DNA of 10,000 nucleotides from Tieghemiomyces parasiticus. Its lineage: Eukaryota; Kickxellomycota; Dimargaritomycetes; Dimargaritales; Dimargaritaceae. Where the stretch lies: contig JANBPT010001365.1 of NCBI GenBank assembly GCA_027575765.1, positions 1 to 10,000 of the forward strand. The letters are read 5' to 3'. Shown here in pieces: positions 1 to 9,108 of this stretch (position 1 is its first letter; each line of letters starts with the position of its first letter). The translations under genes were made by a program, and so were the position numbers. The notes under the pieces were generated by a model. It was not told where the DNA came from and did no database searches. It was given only the letters and a program-made list of their open reading frames with translations.

Positions 1-810
1 TACCTCCTCAAGGCCCTGCAGACCCAGGCTGCGGCCGCCGCGAAGCGCGCCAAGTCGTCGTCCTCTGCCAAATCAGCGGCCGGTGGTTCTAAGCGTAGTC
101 GGTCCAAGGCCGCGGCCGCCCCGGAACCCAAGCGGGCACGCACCACCAAGTCCGGCAGCCGGAGCAGCAGCAGTCGACGGGCGGCCACACGGCGTCGCTC
201 GGATTCCGGCGTTGATGATGATGATGGGGAAGTCTCCGGGAACGGCGGGGCCGAGTCGGGCGAAGATGACCTCTACGGATCACCTACGGCCTCCAGTACA
301 ACCCAGCGCCGGCGACGTACCAAGACCGAGACAGGTGGCGACGATACGGACGATTTTAGCCCGCGTCGGCCTAAGGCTGCGCCCCGGACAGCGACCTCCA
401 CCAAGACCCGTAGCACCAGGACCAGTGGACGCGCGACCGCATCATCCTCCGCCCGTGGAAAATCATCCGCGGCTGCCGATGACAGCGCTGGTGGTAGCGC
501 TTACCTTCACTATGACAGCATGGACGACGACGATTGTAAGGAGCAGATGCGCGGAGTCAAGCATGAGCTCAAACGGATCCGCAAGGAGGACCCTTCGGCG
601 TCAGCGGAGGATAAGCTGCGCACGATCCGAGAGTGTATTAAAACTATCGGTAGCCATATCGACGCCTCCGTCCGCGACACCACCCATCGTGTCGATCACG
701 AGGCCGGCCAGCGGCAGCACCGTCATCTCTGGGCCTTCACCACGTATTTTTGGCCCCGGCCCGTGTCGCCCGAGAAGTTGCAGTCTATCTATAACAAGAT
801 GGCCGAGTGA
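1..810 (+). CDS. CHD1: CHD1-type chromatin remodeller, C-terminal 269 residues (5' partial)
   Basis: The frame is open from the first base to the TGA at 808-810, so this is the 3' end of a longer coding region. Known role of the family: an ATP-dependent nucleosome-spacing remodeller that acts on transcribed chromatin in the nucleus. Seen here: residues 1-170 are low-complexity and Ala/Ser/Arg/Lys-rich, with NLS-like clusters (KRSRSK, PEPKRARTTK) and acidic patches (VDDDDGE near 71-77, GEDD). Residues about 174-268 match the CHD1 C-terminal CHCT/DUF4208 helical domain: CKEQMRGVKHELKRI, then RTIRECIKTIGSHI, then HLWAFTTYFWP and KLQSIYNKMAE at the end. The chromodomains, Snf2 ATPase and SANT-SLIDE parts would lie left of the window. 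No intron is visible in this part. The CHCT assignment is by recognition of its pattern, without a database search. Another CHCT-bearing protein is possible but less likely given the long basic linker. Confidence 0.85.
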   Translation, partial: YLLKALQTQAAAAAKRAKSSSSAKSAAGGSKRSRSKAAAAPEPKRARTTKSGSRSSSSRRAATRRRSDSGVDDDDGEVSGNGGAESGEDDLYGSPTASSTTQRRRRTKTETGGDDTDDFSPRRPKAAPRTATSTKTRSTRTSGRATASSSARGKSSAAADDSAGGSAYLHYDSMDDDDCKEQMRGVKHELKRIRKEDPSASAEDKLRTIRECIKTIGSHIDASVRDTTHRVDHEAGQRQHRHLWAFTTYFWPRPVSPEKLQSIYNKMAE

Positions 811-1450
811 TTGAGCATTGTTGCGTCCTTTGCCATGTCATAGTTCTGACCTTTTAGGAGATATACTTTTTTCACCCAAGTTTTCGTGTTCCATAAATTC
901 TGTTCCTCATGTGAAGTCCTTTTTGAAGTTATCCGAGGCTGGTAAGAGAGCCGGGGTTGAACGGAACCGAGCTGTAGCGTGGGAGGGAGGTGTGCCGTGC
1001 AGGTTTATTCGGTCGGACCGATTAAAGGCTCTCCCTGATGGCACGACCGCGCCCGGAACAGGTTACGCATGTTTAGTTGTCCTGCGTAGTATATTTCCTC
1101 CTCTAACGTAGCCCTTGAGACGAAGAGGCGGTCAAGCTAAGGGTTAATAATGGGACATCTAACTGGAAATACGCAGACAACTTCAGGTCGGTGAAAATTC
1201 AGAGTTTGGCTAGGGCCACTAGTAAACCCCCCCCCGGGACGCTTTAGCCCCCCCCTTGCCCAGCCTACCGGTCGGAGTCCACACTGGACCACTTGGCTCC
1301 CCTCCCACATCTTAACTTGCTCACAAAACTGTCGCCAGCGATCGAGGCATCTGAATTGTGCACCTGAGTGATACTTCTCTATCGTCAGCCCCGTCCTCGA
1401 TTCCTTTTCCAAAAGTTACTTATCGTCTTCTATTGCTCACATTTGTTACT
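811..1450. other. Intergenic region between CHD1 and CCT6
   Basis: This stretch should hold the CHD1 3' UTR and the CCT6 promoter and leader. From about 930 to 1220 the + strand is rich in G and A. From 1227 it turns sharply C/T-rich, starting with a C9 tract (1227-1235) and a C8 tract (1248-1255). An open frame at 818-1111 has no recognisable content. The segment 1360-1450 just before the CCT6 start is pyrimidine-rich and is probably leader. No clear TATA box was found. Confidence 0.6.
1021..1026 (+). terminator. Possible poly(A) signal for CHD1 (ATTAAA)
   Basis: ATTAAA, the common variant of AATAAA, lies about 210 bases after the CHD1 stop codon. Fungal poly(A) signals are loose and the hexamer is short, so this is only a candidate. 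Confidence 0.22.
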
Positions 1451-3586
1451 ATGTAAGTCCCGCCCACCCCTCCTGGTCACTATGATCGATCTCACCAGTC
1501 ATCAAGACCACCGCCTCACCGGGATCTGAGGATCGGGCGGCCCCATCCCGGTAGCCAAATCCCTAAAGACGAGATTACACCCCCCCCCCCCATTGGCATC
1601 TGTCTTCCACTAACCCCTTATTCTCAACCGCATATCTCGACCCACTTCCGCCCCTGGCTCCATCTCAATAGGGCCTCCTCCGCGATTCAACTCATAAACC
1701 CCAAATCCGAGGTGGCCCGCCGGGGTCAGGCTCTCCAGCTCAACTACTCCGCTGCCGTCGGGCTCCAGGAGGTGCTCAAGTCGAACCTGGGGCCTAAGGG
1801 CACGATCAAAATGTAAGAAATAATGAGTACACTGTCTTTTGAGCGACCCGTCGCGCCTTCTCGCAGGGCCGACTTGAGGACAATGTGTTTTTGAATCTAA
1901 CCTAACCTGCATGTCTGTCGGCTTTCCTATCCATTCCTTTCCATTTTCTTCTTTTGCTTCACCCACTCATAACAGGCTCGTCGACGGTGCCGGTGGTATC
2001 AAGATCACAAAGGACGGCAAGGTGCTGCTGAGCGAGATGGTAAGTAATCAAAGCCTGGCCCCCTGCTGGGGCCTTAAGTACCCGACCCCATGACCGTTGT
2101 CATAATGCTTACATCTGTCCTAACTATTGGCTCGACTCATTCACCCCACTCCGCCTCCTCGCAGCAAATCCAAAATCCCACCGCCGCCATGATTGCCCGC
2201 GCGGCGACCGCCCAGGACGAGATTACCGGTGACGGTACCACGGGTGTGGTCCTGCTTGTCGGCGAGCTACTCAAGCAGGCCGAGCGCTACACGTCGGAGG
2301 GTCTGCACCCGCGGATCGTTACGGAAGGTTTCGAGGTGGCCAAGCAGGCCGCTCTGAGCTTCCTTGACAGCTTCGGTGTGACCCCTACCCGCGACCGCGA
2401 GGAACTAGTTTCAGTGGCCCGCACCGCCCTGCGCACTAAGGTATCCGAGACATTGGCTGACACGCTTACAGAGGCCGTGGTGGACGCCGTGCGCGCCATT
2501 AATCTGTCCGACAGCCCCATCGACCTGCACATGGTGGAGATTATGAAGATGCAGCACCGTTCCGAGTCGGACTCCCGCTTGGTGCGCGGCTTGGTACTCG
2601 ACCACGGGCCCCGTCACCCAGACATGCCCAAGCGCGTGACGAACGCCTACATCCTGACGCTCAACGTGTCTCTCGAGTACGAAAAGACCGAGGTCAACTC
2701 GGGCTTCTTTTACAGCTCAGCCGAGCAGCGCGATAAGCTGGTGGAGTCGGAACGCCGCTTTGTCGATGCCAAGCTGCGCAAGCTGGTGGAGTTCAAAAAC
2801 GAGGTGTGTGGCGGGGATCCCACCCGCGGATTTGTCATCATCAACCAGAAGGGTATCGACCCGCTCTCCCTGGACGTCTTGGCTAAGCACAACATCTTCG
2901 CCCTGCGCCGCGCCAAGCGCCGCAACATGGAACGCTTGCAGCTCGTGTGCGGCGGTATTGCCCAGAACTCTGTTGATGACTTGACCCCGGACGTGCTCGG
3001 TCACGCCGGCCTGGTCTACGAACACGTGCTTGGAGAGGAGAAGTACACCTTTATTGAAGAGGTCAAGGATCCCAAGTCGGTCACCCTGCTCATCAAGGGC
3101 CCTAACCCGCACTCGATCGCGCAGATCAACGATGCCGTGCGCGACGGGCTCCGCGCCGTCAAGAACGCCCTGGAGGACCCCTACCTGGTCCCTGGCGCCG
3201 GTGCGTTCCAGGTGGCTTGTGCCGCCCACCTCCGTGGGGAGGTCGCCGCCAATCTGAAGGGCCGGGCCCAGATGGGCGTACAAGCCTTTGCTGACGCGCT
3301 CCTGATTGTTCCCAAGGTGCTGGCCCAGAACGCCGGGTTCGACGCCCAGGATACCATTGTCAAGCTGCAGGACGAGCACCGTGAAGGCCACGTGGTGGGT
3401 ATCGATCTCAAAACCGGTGATGTGCTCGACCCGCGTACCGAGGGCATCTGGGATAACTACCGTGTCATCCGCCACCAGCTGCACTCATGCGCCGTCATCG
3501 CCAGTAACTTGCTCCTCGTCGACGAGATGCTGCGCGCCGGCCGGACGTCTCTCAAGCCCGAGAGCGATGCCCTGATGCAGCAGTAG
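1451..3586 (+). CDS. CCT6: CCT/TRiC chaperonin subunit zeta, four exons, split start codon
   Basis: Join 1451-1452, 1672-1812, 1976-2039 and 2165-3586 gives 542 residues, close to the roughly 530-546 usual for CCT6. It is one of eight subunits of the cytosolic double-ring chaperonin that folds actin, tubulin and other proteins with ATP. Seen: an N-terminus [18 protein letters not shown] in the style of CCT6, [10 protein letters not shown] (39-48), TKDG (59-62), the ATP-binding GDGTT (91-95, Asp92), CCT6-like [15 protein letters not shown] in the apical domain (Phe250-Phe251), [31 protein letters not shown] (Asp396), VPGAGA (411-416; CCT6 has GAG where other group II chaperonins have GGG) and WDNY (498-501). 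No ATG exists in frame between the preceding stop and Ala2, so the Met can only come from splicing AT at 1451-1452 to G at 1672. The spliced start has A at -3 and G at +4, a good context. Key ATPase residues are present, so the gene looks intact. Confidence 0.96.
1453..1671 (+). other. CCT6 intron 1, inside the start codon (219 bases)
   Basis: The donor is a perfect GTAAGT (1453-1458) and the acceptor is AATAG ending at 1671. A CTAAC branch-point motif sits at 1610-1614, and the acceptor is the first AG after it, with a pyrimidine-rich stretch between. The intron falls between T and G of the initiator ATG (phase 2). If it is kept, the reading is ATG followed at once by TAA. It contains a C12 tract at 1580-1591. 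Confidence 0.85.
1813..1975 (+). other. CCT6 intron 2 (163 bases, phase 2)
   Basis: The donor is GTAAGA at 1813 and the acceptor is AACAG ending at 1975. A doubled branch-point motif, CTAACCTAAC (1897-1906), is followed by a long T/C tract, and the acceptor is the first AG after it. Splicing joins AT to G to form Met48 and restores the conserved run TIKMLVDGAGG. Retention gives an immediate TAA stop. Confidence 0.95.
2040..2164 (+). other. CCT6 intron 3 (125 bases, phase 0)
   Basis: The donor is GTAAGT at 2040 and the acceptor is CGCAG ending at 2164. CTAAC lies at 2120-2124 and the acceptor is the first AG after it. Splicing joins LLSEM to QIQNPTA, which is the continuous conserved sequence of CCT6 proteins. 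Retention would add about 18 codons and then a TGA stop. Confidence 0.95.
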
Positions 3587-3822
3587 TGCACGTGTGGTGT
3601 TTTACTTATTCAATTAGTTTTTTTTATAAGACTGGCGTCCACTTTACCCATTTTGGTTCTTCAAATGGCATCCATGTTGCGAGTCTGGCTATTTACACAC
3701 ACTTTCCCTTTTTACCGCCTTTGATTATTCTTATCAGCGTTTAGTGTGGTAGCTTATCGGACTGTGATTTCGTTTGACATCGTTTGCTTCGCTTTTAGAC
3801 CAATCCGCTAGTCATCCTCCAT

Positions 3823-3828
3823 AATAAA
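3823..3828 (+). terminator. Candidate poly(A) signal for CCT6 (AATAAA)
   Basis: A canonical AATAAA lies 237 bases past the CCT6 stop codon, after a T-rich stretch that fits a 3' UTR. Position and consensus match, but no transcript evidence is available. Confidence 0.4.
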
Positions 3829-4675
3829 AGAATACAGGATTGGAGTCTAAGTCATACTTGAGGTTAGTGACTTGTCAGATGGCTGGATATATCATGAGAA
3901 TGCAAACGAGCGAACAGCCGGAAAGTCTACTAATGCGACATGTGGGACTAGCCACTCCATCAGTAAAGTAACGTAAGGGAAATTGGCGGAACCAGCCGCA
4001 ATTGCAATTTGGGGTAGCGTACTCGGGTGATAATGACACCAGATGAGTGATTGAGATCATTGGTAATACCAAGACTACATATAGGCAGCCCTCTCTCCCG
4101 ATGACCTAGGTTTTCCTGGCATTTAACGACGGGTTAGTCTCTAATGGTGACTCAAATGCCAGACTGCAGCGGACAGGCGACTTAGTGATGATGGAGTCCA
4201 CCTAGGAAGATCCGATATATTTTTGATGTGGGCCCACCATACGCTCGAGTCTCTACAATACGGCCTTTTCCGTTCATGATCCTTACCGATGTGCATTGGG
4301 CGTATGCGCGTGTCCATGCTTTGCTCAAGGTTCCCCGTGCAGTACACTGTTTATCTGTCTGGTCGCTGTATCCCATCTGTTTCCACCCTAGAGAGATTGG
4401 TTAATGGCCCATGCCACTCGCCCGCTTTACACGTATCGGTTACAGGATGGTCGGCTGACTTTACGGCATGGCGTGGGATCGCCAATCCTCCTGAAAAGGA
4501 TCACCTCCTGGATGGTTGAGTACAAATTCGGTTGTATCACACTGAATATACCTATTAGGGGAAAAGGGAGTTGCTCTTGGAGGCTAGGCAGTCATACTTG
4601 TCGTCGGCGGCGCTCGCTTGATTATCTGCTGGTAATGATACCTACCAGGTGGTATATGTATGTACATAAGGTGCA

Positions 4676-4696
4676 AGAGAGAGAGAGAGAGGGGGG
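4676..4696. repeat. AG dinucleotide microsatellite followed by a G run
   Basis: Eight AG units (4676-4691) run directly into a run of G, within a purine-rich stretch of the + strand. It lies outside any supported gene. Confidence 0.85.
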
Positions 4697-5810
4697 AGGC
4701 TTGCCCGCGGACACATACTAGGGACGGATTTTCCGCTATCTTCCTATGCATTATTTAGGTTAGTTTGGTTTCCAAGGGGGTATGTGTGGGAGAAGGGGGG
4801 AGGGGCTTTACCCGCGAAGTGATTATAGTAGACAATGATGCGACGGGTTGCAGTGAGGATGACCCGTTGATAGGGAATCAGATTGGAAGAAGACCAAGAC
4901 CCGCGGCGACACATCCGGATTTCCTCACGTCTAAGGAGCCGTCGAGTAACAGCGGCAAAAGGTGATATAAGGTCCGGGTAGCGCTTCCTCTCCTTCTCCC
5001 ACCCCAAAACCACACCACTCTCCGATCCTCCTCGGTTTAACCTAGCGCCCGTTTCCTCACTTATCTTTCCTTATGCCACTTTGCTAGTGTTGCTTAATAC
5101 ATCCTTACCTCGGCCTATCTTAATGACACAAGCATCCTTCCTCTATGACGTGACATGACCCTACCCACCTCCCTACCGTGCCATCTAAAACGTGAGGTTT
5201 ACTGATCACAGCGCCTAATCACCCCGTTTATTTCGCATTATCACTTGACCGCTCCACAGGCCTAATTGGGCCCCATTAATAGCAAAACCTATCTTGCCGG
5301 TCTCGAGATAGCCCCCACATCACAAGGAACAAGACGCATCCGCCAGCCAGATCGGGCAACTACCGCACAATCATTACCCGCCAGCTCTGAGGCTTCTGAA
5401 TCTTAGCCTTGACACTTGCTTATCACGTTGAATTTGGACCGTGATCTTCTAGGAAAGACCGCCAACCCTGTTCGGTTTATCCGCCGACCAGGCCAATTAC
5501 CACCAAGACCCGTTCCTCCTACTTCTTTCGGTCAAATCCCGAGATCTGCTCTAGCGTGGCCGGTCCCACGCCACCACATTTTTACTACCAGGTGATCATT
5601 ACACAGTTGGCTATCCTGGGTCCAAGGCTTGAATGTACTTTGTTTACTTCATGCCTAGACATTCATCTTGCCACCAGCTTTTCGTGAGAGACCGCCATCC
5701 AAACAATTGATTCTACCCTTGATCCCCCCCGCTTCGCTACTGGTCTTTCTCCCAAGGTATCGCACCCCGTCTACTGAGCCCATCCCTCACCCGTGCTGAT
5801 CAGCGCCACC

Positions 5811-6464
5811 ATGCCCAACACACAATTCCTACCGTACCCACCGCAATCCTTGTCGGCCGCCAACTCCAACCTTTCCATAACCTCGATTTTTGAGACCCCT
5901 GACTCCCACCATCGCAACCCGATGCACGTCATACTGCGGTCCCCGCCGCTGTACATGCAGCCTACGAAAGATTTAGTCGTTCCTACAGCGCCCTGCGAAC
6001 CTGTAGGCGCCCCGCCGCAGCGGGTCCCATGGTTTCGCCGCTGGACCCGTAACTTTCAGTCCCCGGCGCCGCCGCCGGGTTCCACATGTTCTACAAATTC
6101 GGCTAGTTCCACTATCGCCCCCGTCACCGGTCTAGAACCCTTCGCCCCGGGCACAGGTTCCATGGCGGGCCCCCTTGCGGCAGGAGGAAGGGTTGGAGGC
6201 ACGATCTATCCGCCGGCGGACGCATCCGCTCCTACCGTGAAGTCTACCGAAAAGGAACCCATCTTCACCCACTGCTACCAGTGCGAGAAGAAGGTCACGT
6301 CGGCGATTCGGTATCAGAACGGCCGCAAGGTTGGCATGACCGCGTTGATCATCGGCATCGCCTGTCTTCCCCTCATTTGGGTGCCCTTCGTCAATAAGTC
6401 CTTCAAGGATGAGATTCATTACTGCGAGACGTGCAAGACCGAGCTGGGCCGTATCCCAGCTTGA
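5811..6464 (+). CDS. LITAF-domain protein with PPLY motif, 217 residues
   Basis: The start at 5811 is chosen because it is the first in-frame ATG and sits in an ideal context, GCCACCATG; the open frame upstream offers only a GTG. Single exon, TGA at 6462-6464. Known of the family: LITAF (SIMPLE)-like domains bind zinc and insert a hydrophobic hairpin in the cytosolic face of late endosome, lysosome or other membranes. Seen: a Pro/Ser/Thr-rich, likely disordered residue range 1-150, with PPLY (45-48), a PPxY site of the kind that binds Nedd4/Rsp5-type WW domains. The LITAF domain spans about 154-217: CYQC (155-158), YQNGRK, a hydrophobic segment at about 176-193 (ALIIGIACLPLIWVPF), then FKDEIHYCETC with His203, Cys205 and Cys208, ending ELGRIPA. 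All four zinc cysteines are present, although the usual Pro after the first Cys of each pair is Tyr or Glu. The cellular role is inferred from the domain only. Confidence 0.9.
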   Translation: MPNTQFLPYPPQSLSAANSNLSITSIFETPDSHHRNPMHVILRSPPLYMQPTKDLVVPTAPCEPVGAPPQRVPWFRRWTRNFQSPAPPPGSTCSTNSASSTIAPVTGLEPFAPGTGSMAGPLAAGGRVGGTIYPPADASAPTVKSTEKEPIFTHCYQCEKKVTSAIRYQNGRKVGMTALIIGIACLPLIWVPFVNKSFKDEIHYCETCKTELGRIPA

Positions 6465-8800
6465 GCCGTTTCCCAGTAAAGAACTATCATTTTGACTACA
6501 TCTCGCAAGCTTGGTATCGGTCCCTCTATGACACCAGTACTCGCATCGCGCCGACCCTGTATTAGCCTCGTTTTTATCATTACCAGAATCCGTCTGTGCA
6601 CACTATTGCCTATGGCCTCCGCACCGGGTTGCCTGACTAGTGTTGCTGTTTATTTTGTCCCCGACTCTTAGTCGCTTTCTTTGAGATTTCTATGGCATCA
6701 TGTTATTGAGACTGCCAAACTAAACGCCTCGCCACTTTGTACTAAACGGATGTGTTCGAGTTGGATAATTCATTTCGCGTTCTGATGTCAGGCCTACCCC
6801 CTGCCAAACTTAAGCTCACACACCATAGGCCTCTCGTCTCCGCATTAATCAAATCTAGCTGGGCAGCAGACATTCTGCCATATTCTCTTTATTTATTCTT
6901 CAATCCAATGGTCTAGGAAATACCCTACCAAAGCATCTACCGGAGAATTCCTTATGTTCTCAGTCGATGTAACTATTCATTTTGAGCTAAGGGTTATAGA
7001 GCTCACGGGTCATCCTATCGACCGATACAATGTTTTACATGCATCTAGATTGGGTATTAAAAGTTAAGGGTGTGATGTGGCTTTTCATCCTTCCCTTAGT
7101 ATCGTGGGCTACAGCCTATTTCGTTTGCCTACTTTCTTAAATGCTCAATCCCTCATAACCCTCCCATCTCCCTGGTTTCCTGGTCAAGGGATTTCTAGAT
7201 ATCAGTGAAACTACCTGTCTATCCAACCGCCCGAACTGTTATATAGCGCATGGGTTCTCTAAGAAGGCCGCGCCAATTAGGAAATCCGTCTTGACCACTT
7301 GACCATTTCCATTTCCTCAGGCTAACCAGTGACGCTGTCCTGTACAAGACCTGGCTTGGGAACGCACCTGGCCGAGACAAAAGAGGGGAAGGGCGAAGGA
7401 CCGACCGGGCGGCTTCTGAATGGACATGACGCCCAATGCCCAAGCGTATACGCAGTCCTATTCGTAAGATAACTCCAAGTGAGAGGTAAGGTCGGGTCGA
7501 GTTGATTAGCACTTGTGCCCCGCCTCAGCCTTTCCTGATTTTTTGGCTGTCAATTTTGCACATCCCAGATATCATCAACGAAATATTCACACCCAACTGG
7601 CCCAGGAGTGGATCTGGTCGGGCGCTGTCAAGGGCGCGGGGCGGCCGCTGAAAGGTCGATCCGAAGTTTCGTGGGTACCTTGATTTTTGCTTGGTGAGCC
7701 TGCAACGAGTCAGTAGTCCACCGAGGCCCTGAACTAAGCGTCTATGGGAATGCTAGGAGTAGGGTGAGAAACGAAGAGGAATGGGAAAGGGTCATTTTCG
7801 AAAGCCGAGTTCAAGGGTGTTCTAACCCTAGCCAAGTAATGTAATACTATACTTTTATGAGCCGCCCTCGCCCTGTTCTGCCCCCTCCCCTCTCTCTCTC
7901 GGATGCCACCTTGCCTCCCTACTGCCGTCCGCGTATCAGCCAACCCCTAGCCCTCCCGCCCGACTGTGGTGGATTTCAGATATTTTCATACCACTGCCTG
8001 CCCATCTGTGTGAAGGTATCCAACGCTTGGACCAGTGAGGGGGTAAGATGCGATGGCGATGTGACACGGGAGAGAAAGGGGGAAGAGAGCGCTCGTAGAT
8101 CGCCAAAATTCGCTCAACCTGGCTAGCCTATCGCTTAACCGAAACCTTCGACTGGTGGTTCCCATCTCAAGGAACGGGCTTGAGAAGGCCTACGGGTACC
8201 TGCCACCCCCTCCCCCAGACCTCCCCCCGCCTAAGGGCTCATTCACGGACCTGCATTTGGGTGGTGCAACAGGAGGCAAAACATGTTGGCCTGTAGAGGA
8301 GTAAGTTACCAAGGAAAGAGTGGAAGACAGGGAAGGAGGCGGAGTGAGCGGGGTCGGGCAGGAGTTCAGCATAGTGCAACGGACCCCAAAGCATGGGAGC
8401 AAATCAGCTCCCGCCCTGGTGGAAGCCTGTGAAGTTATTCCTTGGTGCTTACCCTACAGGACGACGCCAGGCCTTGATGGGGGCGGGCCGCTGGCGCAAC
8501 CCCTGACCTAGGCAACGTCCAGGATTAGCCTCCCCACAGTTTCCACTGCTGAGAATATATCTCGGAATAGAAGCACGACAGCGATTCGACAAGGGCCCGT
8601 ATAATCACTCGCCGCAACTCCCGTCCACACTAGATATGAGCCAGAGAGTAGCCAGGGGAAGGGATCCGTGCGACTGGACAAGTGGTAAACTTGCTGCGAT
8701 GAGGACTTGTTTGCCAGCCATCCTTATATCTTGAAAGTGCAGCGGGCTCGGGTTGGTGAGAGTACGTACGCCAGTTGGCAGGATTGACGTGTAGAGGACC
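6465..8800. other. Long region without a recognisable gene (about 2.3 kb)
   Basis: The first part, to about 7200, is T-rich and AT-richer than the genes and may contain the 3' UTR of the first LITAF gene. From about 7350 to 8760 the + strand is largely purine-rich, with a short C/T-rich island at 7860-7960. Open frames (7219-7512 minus, 7734-7943 minus, 7857-8126 plus, 8320-8511 plus) show no family resemblance and are biased simply by local composition. GTAAG donor-like sites occur (for example 8043 and 8301), but I could not pair them with convincing exons. Confidence 0.55.
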
Positions 8801-8808
8801 TATATAAA
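8801..8808 (+). promoter_or_regulatory. TATA box (TATATAAA) upstream of the second LITAF gene
   Basis: TATATAAA matches the TATA consensus exactly and lies at the change from purine-rich to C/T-rich sequence. If used, transcription would begin around 8830-8870, giving a leader of about 240-280 bases before the ATG at 9109. It is the clearest core promoter element in the window. Confidence 0.5.
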
Positions 8809-8861
8809 CCCATCGGCCAGTCCGCCCTAGTCAGTAGCCTATCTGCAGCACACGGTAATTA

Positions 8862-8871
8862 CCCCCCCCCC
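8862..8871 (+). repeat. C10 tract in leader of second LITAF gene
   Basis: A run of ten C, 238 bases before the ATG at 9109 and about 54 bases after the TATA box. Similar tracts lie at comparable distances before CCT6 and before the gene at 9870. Confidence 0.9.
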
Positions 8872-8896
8872 ACAGCCCTTATCATTCCGTCCAGCG

Positions 8897-8977
8897 ATGC
8901 CCTGCGCCCTACGTTTTACCAGTCCACCTCCAATATCGCGCCTACAAACACGCCTAATTATTGTCATACCTATCTGA
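8897..8977 (+). other. Possible upstream ORF, 26 codons, in leader of second LITAF gene
   Basis: If transcription begins just after the TATA box, the first ATG in the leader is at 8897. It opens a 26-codon frame ending with TGA at 8975-8977, 131 bases before the main ATG and in a different frame. Its context (GCGATGC) is weak. A role in translation control is inference only. Confidence 0.25.
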
Positions 8978-9108
8978 AGCGATACCGTCCCTCTAGCAAC
9001 CTCATCCCACCGCGACCGTCGAACGTCATTACATCCCGCAACCCTTCTCGTCCGCCCGGGCCAGCCACACGAACGCACATACGGCCCTTACTGCTGGTCA
9101 CTACACCG

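Larger units (their letters stand above)
3587..5810. other. Long region without a recognisable gene (about 2.2 kb)
   Basis: No open frame here resembles a known protein, and those present (for example 3875-4072 minus and 4404-4721 plus) lack the GC-rich third positions of the real genes. The first 250 bases are T-rich and probably the CCT6 3' UTR. From about 4440 to 4970 the + strand is purine-rich and includes an AG microsatellite. From about 4985 to 5800 it is strongly C/T-rich and probably contains the promoter and leader of the LITAF gene at 5811. I found no tRNA or other RNA gene by eye. Confidence 0.6.

Noticed and set aside
83..814. A 243-codon open frame in the second frame across the CHD1 region
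   Set aside because: It begins with GTG, has no family resemblance and overlaps a frame that carries the CHCT domain; long overlap frames are expected in GC-rich coding DNA.
818..1111. A 97-codon open frame after CHD1
   Set aside because: It has no domain, and its composition is that of noncoding DNA; more likely 3' UTR and spacer.
2090..2164. CCT6 exon 4 read as beginning at the ATG of 2090
   Set aside because: The 75 bases before 2165 are intron 3, with branch point CTAAC and acceptor CGCAG; the conserved protein continues from exon 3 into QIQNPTA at 2165.
2717..3484. A 255-codon minus-strand open frame inside CCT6
   Set aside because: It is a mirror of the highly conserved CCT6 exon and results from its GC-rich third positions; the protein shows no domain.
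4185..4191. A GTGATGA box C motif, as in C/D snoRNAs
   Set aside because: No CTGA box D follows within a normal distance and no terminal stem is seen.
5793..5810. Upstream extension of the first LITAF gene to a GTG at 5793
   Set aside because: Eukaryotic initiation strongly favours the ATG at 5811 in the GCCACCATG context; the GTG is six codons earlier and has no special support.
1135..6996. The 12-mer AGCTAAGGGTTA at 1135-1146 and 6985-6996, similar to a telomere-like box
   Set aside because: Shared 12-mers are expected by chance in 10 kb, and there is no tandem array or consistent position relative to genes.
7654..7662. GGTCGATCC, resembling the T-arm (B box) of a tRNA gene
   Set aside because: It is one base short of the GGTTCGANNCC consensus and no acceptor or anticodon stems could be fitted around it.
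7857..8126. An 89-codon open frame with an ATG and a GTAAG site near 8043
   Set aside because: Its Pro/Ser-rich content follows from the C/T-rich island, it has no recognisable domain, and no matching acceptor and second exon could be identified.
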